Of a stretch of 64,000 bases of DNA, positions 8,688 to 18,333 are shown piece after piece. Each line of letters starts with the position of its first letter. The first letter of the stretch is position 1. Made by a program: the position numbers and the translations under genes. The stretch spans positions 62,001 through 126,000 of the forward strand of contig QPMI01000190.1 in NCBI GenBank assembly GCA_004431415.1. The letters are read 5' to 3'. This DNA is from Cyanophora paradoxa (taxonomy: Eukaryota; Glaucocystophyceae; Cyanophorales; Cyanophoraceae). The notes beneath the pieces were generated by a model that was not told the origin of the DNA, made no database searches, and saw nothing but the letters and a program-made list of their open reading frames with translations.

Positions 8688-11524
8688 CTAGCTCGGGCTC
8701 GCGATGGACGCCGCCTTCACGCACTGCGCCCGAGTGCGAGGGCCGCGTGAGCACGAGCGAGCCAAGGGGGAGGGCGCTGGGCCGGGGCGGGCCCCGGGGG
8801 GCGCGCGCGCCTTACGCCAGAAGAACGTGGCCCCCTCGGCGGCGGTCTCGCTGGTGAGGCGGGGCGGGGAGAGGGCGGCGGCGAGGGCGGCGAGCGTGAG
8901 GGAGAAGAGCAGCAGGCTCTTGAGGCTGCCGCGCAGCACCGGCGGCCTGCACTGCCGCGTCAGGCGGTACCTGCGCCGCCGGCCCCCGTCAGCACGGGAG
9001 GCGAGGGGGTACAGGGGACGGGCGGGGCTACCGATCGATGAAGTACTCGAGGGCGTTCGTGATGAGGCCGACGGCGGGGAGGAGAGGGAAGACGCCGGAG
9101 CCAACGCTGCCGGGCGGGGCCGGGCCGGGGCGTCAGGATGGAGTGGAAGCTGGGGGCGGGCGAAGTGCCGGGGTTACGTGTGCGCACTAGATAAGGTACT
9201 GTCTGTAGATCAGCTCCAGGTAGTCCTCCGCCACGTCGAAGTCCGGCTACCTCCCAGGATTCAGGGGGGAAAGAGGGTGCAGGGGCGGGGTTGGGGCGGG
9301 GCGCGCCTTATCGGCGTCCCCGTCGGAGGAGGGCGTGAGGGGCTCCTCGTCGCCGTAGGGGCCCAGGGCGACGCGCCGCGGGCCGCCCCCCATCGAGTAC
9401 GTCCTCCCCGGCCCCTGCGAGGGCGGAGAGTTAGCGCGGAGGGGGCACCGGGGGATCCAGCGGGGGCGAGCAAGCGGGCGGGCCTTGGGGTGCGAGGAGG
9501 GGCGGAGGCAGGGGAGGCAGGCGGAGAGGGCGCGGAGAATGGCCGGGGTCAGGAGTTCGAGGAGGTTGAAGACGGTGAGCTCGAGGAGGATGAGGGCGAA
9601 GAACTGGCGCCCCAGCACCTCCGTCACGCACTGCCCTGCGCCCTGGTTGAGCGAAGATAGGCAGAGAGGTGCAAACCGTCTTGCTGGGGCGCGCCTGCGG
9701 CGTCGGCGGCGCCCGTCTGGGCCCGCGTGAGCACCAGCAGCGCCAGGATCTTGAACAGGATCAGCTTCTGCGCCCCCGCGCCGGCGTCGCCCGGGTGAGG
9801 CGCGATGCAATTGAGGATGGAGTTTGGACACGCACGAGGCAGTTGTGCCTCCGCACGGCCGAGATCGTCGAGAGGCCTGCCGGGCGGTGCCGGGAGTCGT
9901 CTTCAGAGGGGCCCGCGGCCCAGCCGACGGACACCTCTCGCCCGCGCGCCCCGGGCGCGCACGCTCGAAGTCGGTGAGGAGGTAGCACTGCGGCAGACGG
10001 CGCGGGGCGCGTCAGGCCCCTCCCCGTGCCACGAGTCGCCAGAAGAGACACAGCGCACCAGCTTCCTCCAGACCATGTTCAGCACGATGAGGAAGCAGGC
10101 GATCTGCAGCGCGATGAGGAGCGCTCGCGGCGGCACGGCGCGGCGGGGCGCACCAGGATGGCGAAGCCGTAGGTGCGGGAGAGGCGGCTCGGCGCCCCGC
10201 TCTCGAACTCGATCTGGCGGAAGTTAGCGGAGAGCTGAGAGCAGGGAGCGCGGGGCCGACCTGGCGCCGCGTGAAGAAGTCCGTCGCGAAGTACACGGAC
10301 ACGAGCATCCCTGGGGTGCGCGGGCGAGGGATGGGGCGTGGGCGGGAACGGGGGCAGGAGGGGCCGGGGCGGGGGCAGGGGCGGGTACCGGCGAAGACGG
10401 TGTAGGAGAGGAGGAGGCGGGCGACGCGGGAGGGGAGGGATACCCCCGCGTTCTCGGGGATGGCGTCGCGCCGCGCGAACACGTCCACCTGGCGGGCACC
10501 GGATTCAGCGGGGACGGGGTCGGGTCGGGTCGGAGGGGGGTACGGGACCTCGGGGACGTCGCGGTGGCGGGAGAACCAGCGGGCCTGCCAGACGTAGTAG
10601 AGGGGCCCGAAGCAGAAGGTGACGGGCAGGAGCAGGCCCCAGCTGCGTCGGGAGCAGACTCTGAGGCAGAGGCAGAGTCGAATCAGAATCAGGCGAACCT
10701 GATCTTCCACGCGGTCCACTCGAAGGGCTGCGCGTAGCTGCACGTCCACAGGTCCTCCAGCGCGAATTGGTACCCCTCCGTCCTCGTCAGCGCGAAGAAG
10801 TGCGGGATCACGTTGAGCGCGCCTTCAGAGCGGAGTAAGCAGCGGTGCATTTAAACCCGGAGGCGAGCCGGGGGGACGGGGGGCGACACGCAACTGAGAA
10901 CGACCAGGAGTGCGTTCGAGTCTGCCGTGCACGGCGTGAGGACGCCTTCAAAAAGCTCAGGCTCTAACTTGGCGCTCACAAATGACGAAGAGAATAAAGT
11001 CGAAGTAGAAGCGGATGCCGAGGCCGTAGCGGGCCTGCATCTCCGCGTGCGAGAGCATCACGGAGGGCTTCCCCGGCGGCGGCGGCGGCGGCCGCGGCGT
11101 TGCGTCCGTGTCTACAGCGAGGAGCTCCACGCGCCCCGCCCTGCGAAATCGATCCCGTCGACCCCGTACGCTGGGGGAGCGGGGGGAGGCGTACGCTGGG
11201 GGAGCGGGGGGAGGCTCCACGGGAGAGTAGCCCGTCCCCGACGTGGTGACAAAGCTGAGCCCAACGCTCGTCGCCAGGTGCCCGAAGAAGGTCTGTGGAG
11301 GACGCGGGCCGTAGCCGTACGCGGCAGTAGCCGGGTGTGCGGGCTCTGGCGCCCCCCACGCGCCGTGAGGAATGTATGATTGCTGCTGCGCCGGGTCGCC
11401 CCACGTCCCGCCGTGCGAGCCGTGGCCGGGGCCGCCGGGCTGCAAAACGTCGTCAGACGAAGCCAAACTTTGGTTTGACGGGCCGAACCAGGGCGGGCTC
11501 GGGGGCTCCCGACTCTTGCATCAT
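8688..11524 (-). CDS. transmembrane channel-like (TMC) family protein
   Basis: This is a multi-pass membrane protein of the TMC family (the metazoan members TMC1/2 are mechanotransduction channel pores). The first exon probably starts at ATG 11524 (MMQESGAPEPAL), followed by a proline-rich cytoplasmic stretch. Membrane exons follow: FYFDFILFVI, LLLPVTFCFGPLYYVW, RVARLLLSYTVFAG, ALLIALQIACFLIVLNMVW and KLILFKILALLVL. The family signature is clear in CVTEVLGRQFFALILLEL (compare CWE..VGQE). After it comes the C-terminal part: DVAEDYLELIYRQYL, PLLPAVGLITNALEYF and RLTRQCRPPVLRGSLKSLLL. The last exon reads CVKAASIASPS with a stop at 8688-8690. About ten short introns are inferred. It is divergent from the mitochondrial carrier. 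The family call is firm; channel activity is inference. Confidence 0.75.
11166..11215 (-). repeat. tandem 25-base duplication containing a 3' splice acceptor
   Basis: On the - strand the unit GCCTCCCCCCGCTCCCCCAG plus CGTAC occurs twice, perfectly. Each copy ends with a pyrimidine tract and CAG, so the TMC gene has two equivalent acceptors or a duplicated Pro/Ser-rich coding unit at this point. Confidence 0.75.
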
Positions 11525-11835
11525 CTCTGCCGCTCAGTGCACGTACGCGCGATGGAATATCGCCGCCTCTGTGCCGCGAGCAGCCCCGGCTCGTTCTGCC
11601 AAGCTGGCGCTCCTCCCGTATTTGAGCGCAGTGGTTGAGCTTCGCTAAACGCTCTCAGGGCTCGCGGGGGGCTGGTTTTGTTCAGTTGGGCGGAAGTTGG
11701 CCACAGTATTGGGGGTACCAAGTTGTCGCCAACGAAGCTGGGCGCCGCACGGCGCACATTCGACGAGATCTTTTGAATTAGCTAAACGCTCTTATCGTCG
11801 TGTTCACCTGAGAGCCGCGCCCAGTGGTCGAAGCT

Positions 11836-13893
11836 ATGGCGCCCGACGTCGACGCTCCCTCCTGGGACGAGGACGTCGAGGACGTTCTGGTCAGTCCGTC
11901 CTGGGACAAGCTCGACATGAGAGTGAGTGGAAGGCCGCGTACCGCTTCACGGCTTTCGTGCGCTCACAACGAGCCCGAGCGCAGAAGTTTTTGACGATCG
12001 GCGCTCCGATCTACTTCACCGAGAGCGTGTTAATGTGCGCTCTCATGCGCGGGTGGCGGCGCGGATGGCCGCGGCGCGGCGCGTAGCCACACAGCCGCGG
12101 CGCGGCGCGTAACCACACGGCGCTGACGCGCTCTCCAGGTACCCGTTCAGCCTCATTCAGACGCGCCAGCAAGTTGACACGACGGTGCGTCGCTGCGGCA
12201 CCGCGACGGTCACGGGCCGGGCCCGCTCATGGGAGCTCGCGCCCGTCGCTGCGCGCGTGCAGGACAAGGGGTACGGGCGCCTGAGCGACCTGTTCCCCGT
12301 GAGGACGGCGCGGGAGATCGCGCAGCGGGACGGGATTCGGGCGCTGTACCGCGGGTTCACGCTCTCGACGGTGGGGAACATGCCGTCCCAGGTGGGGTAC
12401 CTGGCGAGCTACAGCTACTTCAAGGAGGCGGCCCTCGAGCTCAACGAGCGCCTCTCCTCCAACCCCGACGACACCCGTGCCCCCGCCCGCCCCCCGCCCG
12501 CCCCCCCGCCTCCCGCCGAGCGCCGAGCGCCGCGGGGGGGCGGGGCGGCGGGGCGCAGTGTGGGCGGCGCACATGGGGGCCGGCCTGGGGGCGGACGTCC
12601 TCTCCAACTTCCTCTACGTCCCCATCGACGTCGTCAGCACCCGCCTCCAGAGCGGCCTCGAGCCCGGCTCCGCCCGCCGTGCGCCCTCCCGTCCGAGCCG
12701 CTTGAGCCGTCTGAGCGTCTGAGCCGACGCGGCAGAGATCGCGGCGAACGTGTACCGGACGGAAGGGGTACGAAATTATCTCAGCTGTCCCCCCGCGGTG
12801 ACTAAATGACTCGGTTCTATGGTGACTCTGACTCTTAAGTCAGATCCGCGGCTTCTTCCGCGGCTTCGGCGTGTCCATCGCCTGCTACGGGCCCGGCAGC
12901 GCCTTCTGGTGGGCTGGTGCGTACCCCCCCCCCCCCCCCCCGGCCCTCCGCCGCCCCTCCGTTGCCCCTCACAAGAAGCCGATTGCCCCCCACTGGCAGC
13001 GTACGAGAGCGCGAAGCCCTTCCTGCACTCGCTGCTGGCGCCGCCGCCGCCGCCGCCCAAGCCGGCGCCGGCCGCGAGCGCCTCGGAGACGCCCAACCTG
13101 CGGACGATGGTGACGCGGCTGCGGGGCGGGCAGCAGCAGGCGGCGGGGAAGGGGCGGGAGCAGCAGCTGCACCACCCGGAGGCGCAGCAGGCGGCGTGGG
13201 CGCTCTCGCCCTGGGCGGCGGCCCGGCTTGCCGAGGTCGGCGCCGGCGTCCCCGCCGGCATCGTCTACGCCCTCGTCACCAACCGTGCCCCCGCGTCCCC
13301 GCGCCCCCGTGTCCCCCCCGAGGCTGAGGCCGGCGCCGCAGCGTTCGAGGTGGTGAAGACGCGGCTGCAGGTCGGTATGGGCACGCGCACCAACGTCCTT
13401 CCCTCCCTCGTGCGCCCCCGCTCGGCGTCCCCCGACGCTCCGGCGCGGACGCGGTGCGGGAGGCGGGGAGGGAGCTCACGCCGGAGCTTCGCAGGCGCGC
13501 TTCGCGGGGCAGCACGCGCACCAGCCGGCCGTGAAGATCACGGGGCGGAAGCTGCGCGACGCCGCGGCGCCCCGGGTCGGCAGCATCCCGTGGTTCCAGC
13601 GGCGGGCGCAGCGGCCGGCGACGGGGCTCGAGCTGGCCGGCGAGTGGTTCTGGGGCCGCGCCGTGCCCCGCGTCGTCCGCGCCATCCTCCGCGACGAGGG
13701 CTGGCTGGGCTTCTACAAGGCGCGCACCCCGCCCCGCCCCGCCCCCGCCGCCGCCCGCCGCCGCCCCTTGAGCCGGGCGGTGCAGGGGGTGCTGCCGCGG
13801 CTCGGATGGGGCGTCCTCACCTCCGTCCTCACCACGCCCTGCTACGAGTTTATCCTCCGCCACTCCGTCAAGGACCGCGAGCCGCACCCCTAG
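11836..13893 (+). CDS. mitochondrial carrier, SLC25A44-like
   Basis: Solute carrier family 25 protein of the mitochondrial inner membrane. ATG 11836 opens an acidic leader, and the donor GTGAGT follows DKLDMR. The three carrier repeats each show the signature: YPFSLIQTRQQ (codon split by an intron), VPIDVVSTRLQS and AFEVVKTRLQ. The segments ALYRGFTLSTVGNMPSQVGY and FFRGFGVSIACYGPGSAFWW, with the VPIDVV motif, most resemble SLC25A44, a branched-chain amino-acid carrier in animals. The third repeat is interrupted by a low-complexity loop (poly-Pro, Gln-rich, about 13040-13190). The last exon ends SVKDREPHP at 13893. About eight introns are inferred. The substrate cannot be read from the sequence. 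Confidence 0.8.
12924..12941 (+). repeat. C18 homopolymer inside a carrier-gene intron
   Basis: Eighteen consecutive C residues lie just after the inferred donor (GTGCGTA) of the intron following FWW in the carrier gene. The tract is unusual because it lies near the donor rather than the acceptor. Confidence 0.85.
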
Positions 13894-13989
13894 AGCCCCC
13901 TCCCCTCCTCTACCCCCCTCGCCCTCCTCCCGTACCCCCTGTCTCCTCAATCGCCCACTTCCCTGCTTTCTCTCCTTCGAATTCGTCGT

Positions 13990-15244
13990 TCAGGGGCGGG
14001 GGGCGGCGGCGGCGAGGCCCTCGAGGGACTGCATGAGGCGGGGGGACCAGTGGAGGGTCGCCCGCACCCACTCCGGCCGCGCGAAGCTGCCCCGCGCCTC
14101 CAGCACCTCCCCCCAGAGCCGCTCCGCCCCCTCCTGCCCGCGCCCCAGAGTTGAGACAGGGCCCAGCGCGCGGGGGCGGGAGGGGGGGGGGCCGCACGCG
14201 GTCGCTCTGCCCCCAGAGGACGGTGGCGAGCATGGCGCGGACGGCGACGAGCTTGGGGTTCCGCTGCAGCTGCCCCTCCAGCAGCCTCCGCGCCTCCTCC
14301 CTGCGGCGCCCCCGCGCGAGTCTGGAGTCGAGGCTGGAGCCTCGGAGTGTGGCGCGGAGGGCGCGGCGCACGGCTGGCCGTCCTCGAAGAGGGCCATGGC
14401 GAGGGTGACCTGCACGTTGGCGTCCTCCCGCCGCACCCGCTGCGCCCGCCGCAGGTCCGCCACCGCGTCGCCCCAGCGGCCCATCCCCCCGGCCGCCTCC
14501 GCCCGGTTCGCCAGCGCCGGCACGTCGTACGGGTCGAGCGCCACCAGCGCGTCGAAGTCGCGGAAGGCCTCCGGGAAGCGCTCGAGGCGGAGGAGCGCGA
14601 GGCCCCGGTCCCGCAGGCAGTTCTCCTTAATGATCGCCCCCGCCCGCGACTCCGACGCGAGCTCCTCGGCGCGGCTGTACGCCTCCACGGCGCGCTCCAG
14701 CTTCTCGGGCGCCGCCTGCTGGGCGAGGGCCATGCCGAGGTTCAGGTGCGCCGCCGCGTTCTCGGGGACCTGCTCGACGACGCGGCCCCAGAGCTTCTCC
14801 GCCAGGCGGAAGTCGCCCTCGTTGTAGCTCTGCTCTGCCGACGACGCGAGCCGCCGGACCTCCGCAGAGAGCGCGGGCGGCTCCCTGCGCTTGCACGGGA
14901 GCGTACGCTTGCACGTGCTCGGTTCGGAGCGTACGCGGGGTCCCGCACCTCGCCGCTAGCGCCGTGCTGTGCGCATCGAAAGTGGACACCGCAGCGAGAA
15001 GCGCGGCCAACACAGCGCGGCGTACGCCGGCGTTCGAACTACTGCCGGGCGCGGCGCCCACAAATTGTACTGAAGTCGAGGCTGGTTCCTCAGGAGGCTG
15101 TTCGGCGCTCGCGACGACTTCTCGACGAGCGTTGTGCGCGGAGGGCGGCAGCGCCCGCAGCGCACGTGCGACTTGCGACTGGACTGGCCAACACGTGCGG
15201 CTCGGCCCCAGTGCTGGCAAAGCGGCGAAGGCTGGGGCCGTCAT
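13990..15244 (-). CDS. thylakoid-lumen TPR protein (predicted)
   Basis: ATG 15244 opens a plastid-type precursor. A Ser/Ala/Arg-rich transit peptide beginning MTAPAFAALPALG has Phe at residue 6. About 75 residues on comes a thylakoid signal with a twin arginine: RRAVLAALLAAVSTFDAH ending ALA. The donor GTGCGG follows, and the next exon (after GCGCAG) begins GEPPALSAEVRRLASSAEQ. The mature part is tetratricopeptide helices: YNEGDFRLAEKLWGRVV, AHLNLGMALAQQ, LERAVEAYSRAEEL, RFPEAFRDFDALVALDPYD, ALANRAEAAGGMGRWGDAV and EARRLLEGQLQRNP. The C-terminal exon reaches the stop at 13990. The same order occurs in plant chloroplast TPR proteins, though I cannot name an exact orthologue. A scaffold or assembly role in the lumen is inference. 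It shares a 90-base promoter region with the TrpE-like gene. Confidence 0.75.
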
Positions 15245-15334
15245 CCTCGAGCTTGTGCCGCAATTTGTGCCGCGAATTTTGTGCGCGGTTCCGGGGTAGA
15301 GCTGCGAACAAGTGGGCGAAGGTACCCCAGAAAG
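15245..15334. promoter_or_regulatory. bidirectional promoter between two predicted plastid-protein genes
   Basis: Only 90 bases separate ATG 15244 (-) from ATG 15335 (+). Both encoded precursors look plastid-targeted, so transcription in both directions must start within or very near this stretch. No TATA box is visible. Confidence 0.5.
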
Positions 15335-16922
15335 ATGTCGTCGGGAGCCTTTGCCTCGGGCGCTGTAGGCGCTGGCGTCAGCGCCTCGCCGCGAGCTGTG
15401 GCTGCAGCACAGGCAGCCGGGTGCTGCCCTCACCTGGCAGCGATCGCCAGGCCCGAAGAATCTTTGGCAACACCACGCAGCGAGGCGCTAGCGGCCGCGC
15501 GGCGGCGGTTCCTTGGCCAGTCGGTGTTTTCGTATCGTGTCAGCCGTAGGACGCAGCCCTCGTCGGCAAGCTTTCCCGAGGGGCGATCAGACGGGACAGC
15601 GCGAGCTGTGTCGGCCGTAGCGTCAGCTGCCCGCGCTTCGGAATCCGGAACCGGTTCGTGATGCTCGCTAGCCCGTCGTAATTGCGCTTGTTTCCCGCTG
15701 CGTCTGGCTCACGATCCTTCAGATCAAAAGGTCTTCCTGAAGCTTGCCGAGGAGGGCTATGCGGTGCTGCCTGTGTGGGAGACGATCCCCTTCGAGCTCA
15801 CGTCCTATGGCGCCTTCGAGGCCCTCGCCCCGCACTTCCACCCCGACACCGGGCCGTTCTTCCTCGACACCCTCATGGCTAGCAAGAACCCGAAGCGCTA
15901 CAGCGCGTCGTTCATGGGTGCGCGCCTCTTTCCCTTTCTTGTTTTGCGCACCCCCGTTGACGGACGCCCTGCGCCCGCCAGGCTTCGATCCGGCGGTCGA
16001 GGTCCTTGTTAGTGAGACCGACGGCGCGGTCTCGGTGCTAAGGCACCGCATCGACGGCAAGAAACAGGTCACTACCAGCATCCGCGATGGCGCACAGATC
16101 ACGGCCTCGCAGTCCGAGGATCCCGTGGTGGTGCGCCCGCCCCCCGCCTGCACTGGCCGTCGTCGCCCCCAGCGCTGAGGGCGCTCCCAGGTTGCGATGA
16201 AGCTAGAGGACGAGTTCAGTCGGCCAGACAATGAGCGCGTTGGACTGCCCGAAGGCGCGATTGTCGGCGGCTGGATGGGCTACAAGGACGTCGAGACCGT
16301 CAAACGCCAGGAGGCGACGCCCTCGGGGATCCTGCCGCGGTCGCGCTTCGCGCTCTACCGGAAGACCGTCGTCTTCGACAACGTGAGGCGGGAGGCGTAC
16401 GCGATCAGCTGGGTCTTCGTCGACGAGCACGCGTCGGCCAAGGCGGCCTACTCGCACGCGGTCGCCGAGCTCGAGACGATGACCTCGTGGCTCCAGGGCG
16501 CCTCCTCCTCCTCGGCGGCCTCCTCCTCGAAGGCGGTCCTCGCGCGGCTCCCCCAGTCGATCAAGGACGGCATGGCGGGCATCCGCCTCCCCGACGGCGT
16601 CTCCGAGGCGCAGTTCCTGCAGGTCATCAAGGGCTTCCGGGAGGACTTCCGCTTCGGGCACACCTTCCAGTTCGTGTTGCGCTCCGACAAGTTCCACCCC
16701 GAGAAGCGACACCAGTTCTTCGAGCTGTGGAAGACGCTGCGGTCGGACGACCGGGCGCCCTACATGTTCTACATCCCCTACCGCGAGTCGCTGCTTGTCG
16801 GCACGTCGTACATGATCTTCCGGAAGCCGCAGCGGGAGGAGAAGTGGGCGGCGACGCGCGTCGGCACCCAGCTCATGTTCCTGCCCCCCTTCCTCAAGAA
16901 CCCTTTCATCACCCTCGTGTAG
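15335..16922 (+). CDS. truncated anthranilate synthase component I-like protein, plastid-targeted
   Basis: ATG 15335 starts MSSGAFASGAVGAG, a transit-like leader with Phe at residue 6. The body aligns with the N-terminal half of TrpE. FLKLAEEGYAVLPVWETI corresponds to the entry helix, and FFLDTLMASKNPKRYSASFMG occupies the position of LLES...RYSFLG. After an intron come FDPAVEVLVSETDG and, from 16197, GGWMGYKDVET, KTVVFDNVRREAYAISWVF, DFRFGHTFQFVLRS (GxIFQVV region) and RAPYMFYIPYRESLLVGTSY, where TrpE has PYMFY...LVGASPE. The frame stops at 16920-16922 shortly after the expected position of PIAGT. The roughly 250-residue chorismate-binding half (HLMLVDLGRND and so on) is absent, and nothing in the 400 bases downstream restores it. 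The Trp-binding LLES is replaced by FLDT. It is probably non-catalytic: a regulatory paralogue, or half of a split gene. Confidence 0.65.
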
Positions 16923-17345
16923 CGTTCCCGGTCGGGGCCTATTTTTTCAATGCCACCCTTGATCTCGCTCTTGCCCGGGTGCCCGGCCCCCGGCCTCGCG
17001 CCCGCCACTGCACTCGCCACGAACTCGGGCTCTTGTTGAAAGCGAGTGGATTATGAGAGAGGGAAAAGCATGGTGATCTCGCATCTGTCGGGCCTACAAC
17101 TACTTGTTCTCACCAGTACAAACTGATCGTGAAATGTCTACTAGGCTAATTCAACTGGCAATCTTTACAGTCTAGTCTGCCAAGAAGATCTGCACCGCGG
17201 CACGTACGTAAACCACTGGGCCACATCGATAGCTATCTCAAATCAAGAGCCTACCCCGCTCTAACGTACATATCCTGGACAAGGGCCTACCAGGCCAAAA
17301 CGCAAATTTAAATGGAAATAAGCTTAATTTATAAGATACATATTT
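16923..17345. other. intergenic, convergent gene ends, A/T-rich
   Basis: The two flanking genes converge here. From about 17040 the composition drops sharply in GC, with TTTAAATGG- and TAATTTATAAG-like stretches near 17310-17340, consistent with 3' processing signals of both genes. No exon is seen. Confidence 0.5.
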
Positions 17346-18166
17346 CTAGCCGAAGCTCACGAGCGACAAAGCAGAGAAAATCGACCCGACGGCCGCGCCC
17401 GTGGCGACGCCGGAGGCGATGTTCCCCGCGGAAGATAGCACGGAACTGTTGGGCTCTCGAGAATGGGGGCCCGGGGCTGGCGAGCCCGGCCGAGGCAGGT
17501 TTAGCGCCGGCGGTACCGATGGGGACGCCCGGGGCGCCTCCTGCCAAGCCACGATGGACGGTCTCCTCCGCACACGCCCCCCGACATCGTCCTCGCCGGC
17601 CGCATTCAGGAGGCACAGGGCACGCGAGGCGGACTCCTTTGTTGCGTGGCCTCTCCTGACCAGGTCAGCGTTGTGCGCCTGGCCTCGAGAGGCTTCTTCG
17701 TACAGCAGGTCTCGCACCCAGGCAAAGCGCTGCGCTGCAGCTATGAGCGATCGCCAGGTCTCCGGCCTGCGCCAAGGGATCGAACGCAAGCGCAAGCGCT
17801 GCAAGACGGAGGGAGCAGCGGCAAGAACCTGACTGGGGGTCCTCGAATTGTATCCAGGATTTCTTGTTGCGATATGCAGTCCTCCAGCTCGGGCGGCGCG
17901 GATGACGGCTTGTTCGGAGAGGACGGGGTTGCCGCACTCCCCTCGGATGATCCTGTATACAGAGCCACGGGATCGTCCAACAGCGCTAATCCACGTCCGC
18001 GCGGTTGTACAGAGCTGCGCGCCACGTCCGCGCGCTCCCCTCCAACCGACCGACCCTCAGCGGGCTTAGCCGCATCTTCTTCCCGCATCGTCTCCTTCAG
18101 ATCAAACGTACGTCTCGACGCGTAGTCCCCGGCTCGGGGACGTCTGCAGCTGCACGTGCTTCCCAT
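17346..18166 (-). CDS. small predicted N-myristoylated/palmitoylated protein
   Basis: ATG 18166 gives MGSTCSCRRPRAGDY: Gly2, Ser/Thr nearby and Cys5/Cys7 form a classic dual acylation signal for plasma-membrane or endomembrane attachment. Exon 1 is acidic and serine-rich (SSPNKPSSAPPELEDC, QQEILDTI). After an intron (acceptor TTGCAG near 17808) comes a helical segment, RPETWRSLIAAAQRFAWVRDLLYEEA and DLVRRGHATKESASRALCLL. The last exon ends with a small-residue hydrophobic stretch, SSAGNIASGVATGAAVGSIF SALSLVSFG, before the stop at 17346. The C-terminus could be a weak membrane segment. I do not recognise the family. The gene is divergent from the NO VEIN-like gene, with 168 bases between start codons. 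Confidence 0.55.
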
Positions 18167-18333
18167 AGCTAGACAGCGATCGGAAGAGATAGCTGGTCTA
18201 GAACGATGCTTACATGCTCACGATGTCCCGAGCGCGCTGAAGTTGATCACGGCTGGACTGAGAGAGATCACGGTAATCTTTGCGCAATGGGAAAGGGCCG
18301 CTTCGGAGTAGAACCTGCGCAAGCGATGACCCG

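Noticed and set aside
11464-11466. Start of the TMC gene at 11466
   Set aside because: The codon there is TTG. An ATG exon at 11524 with a short intron to the next exon gives a better start.
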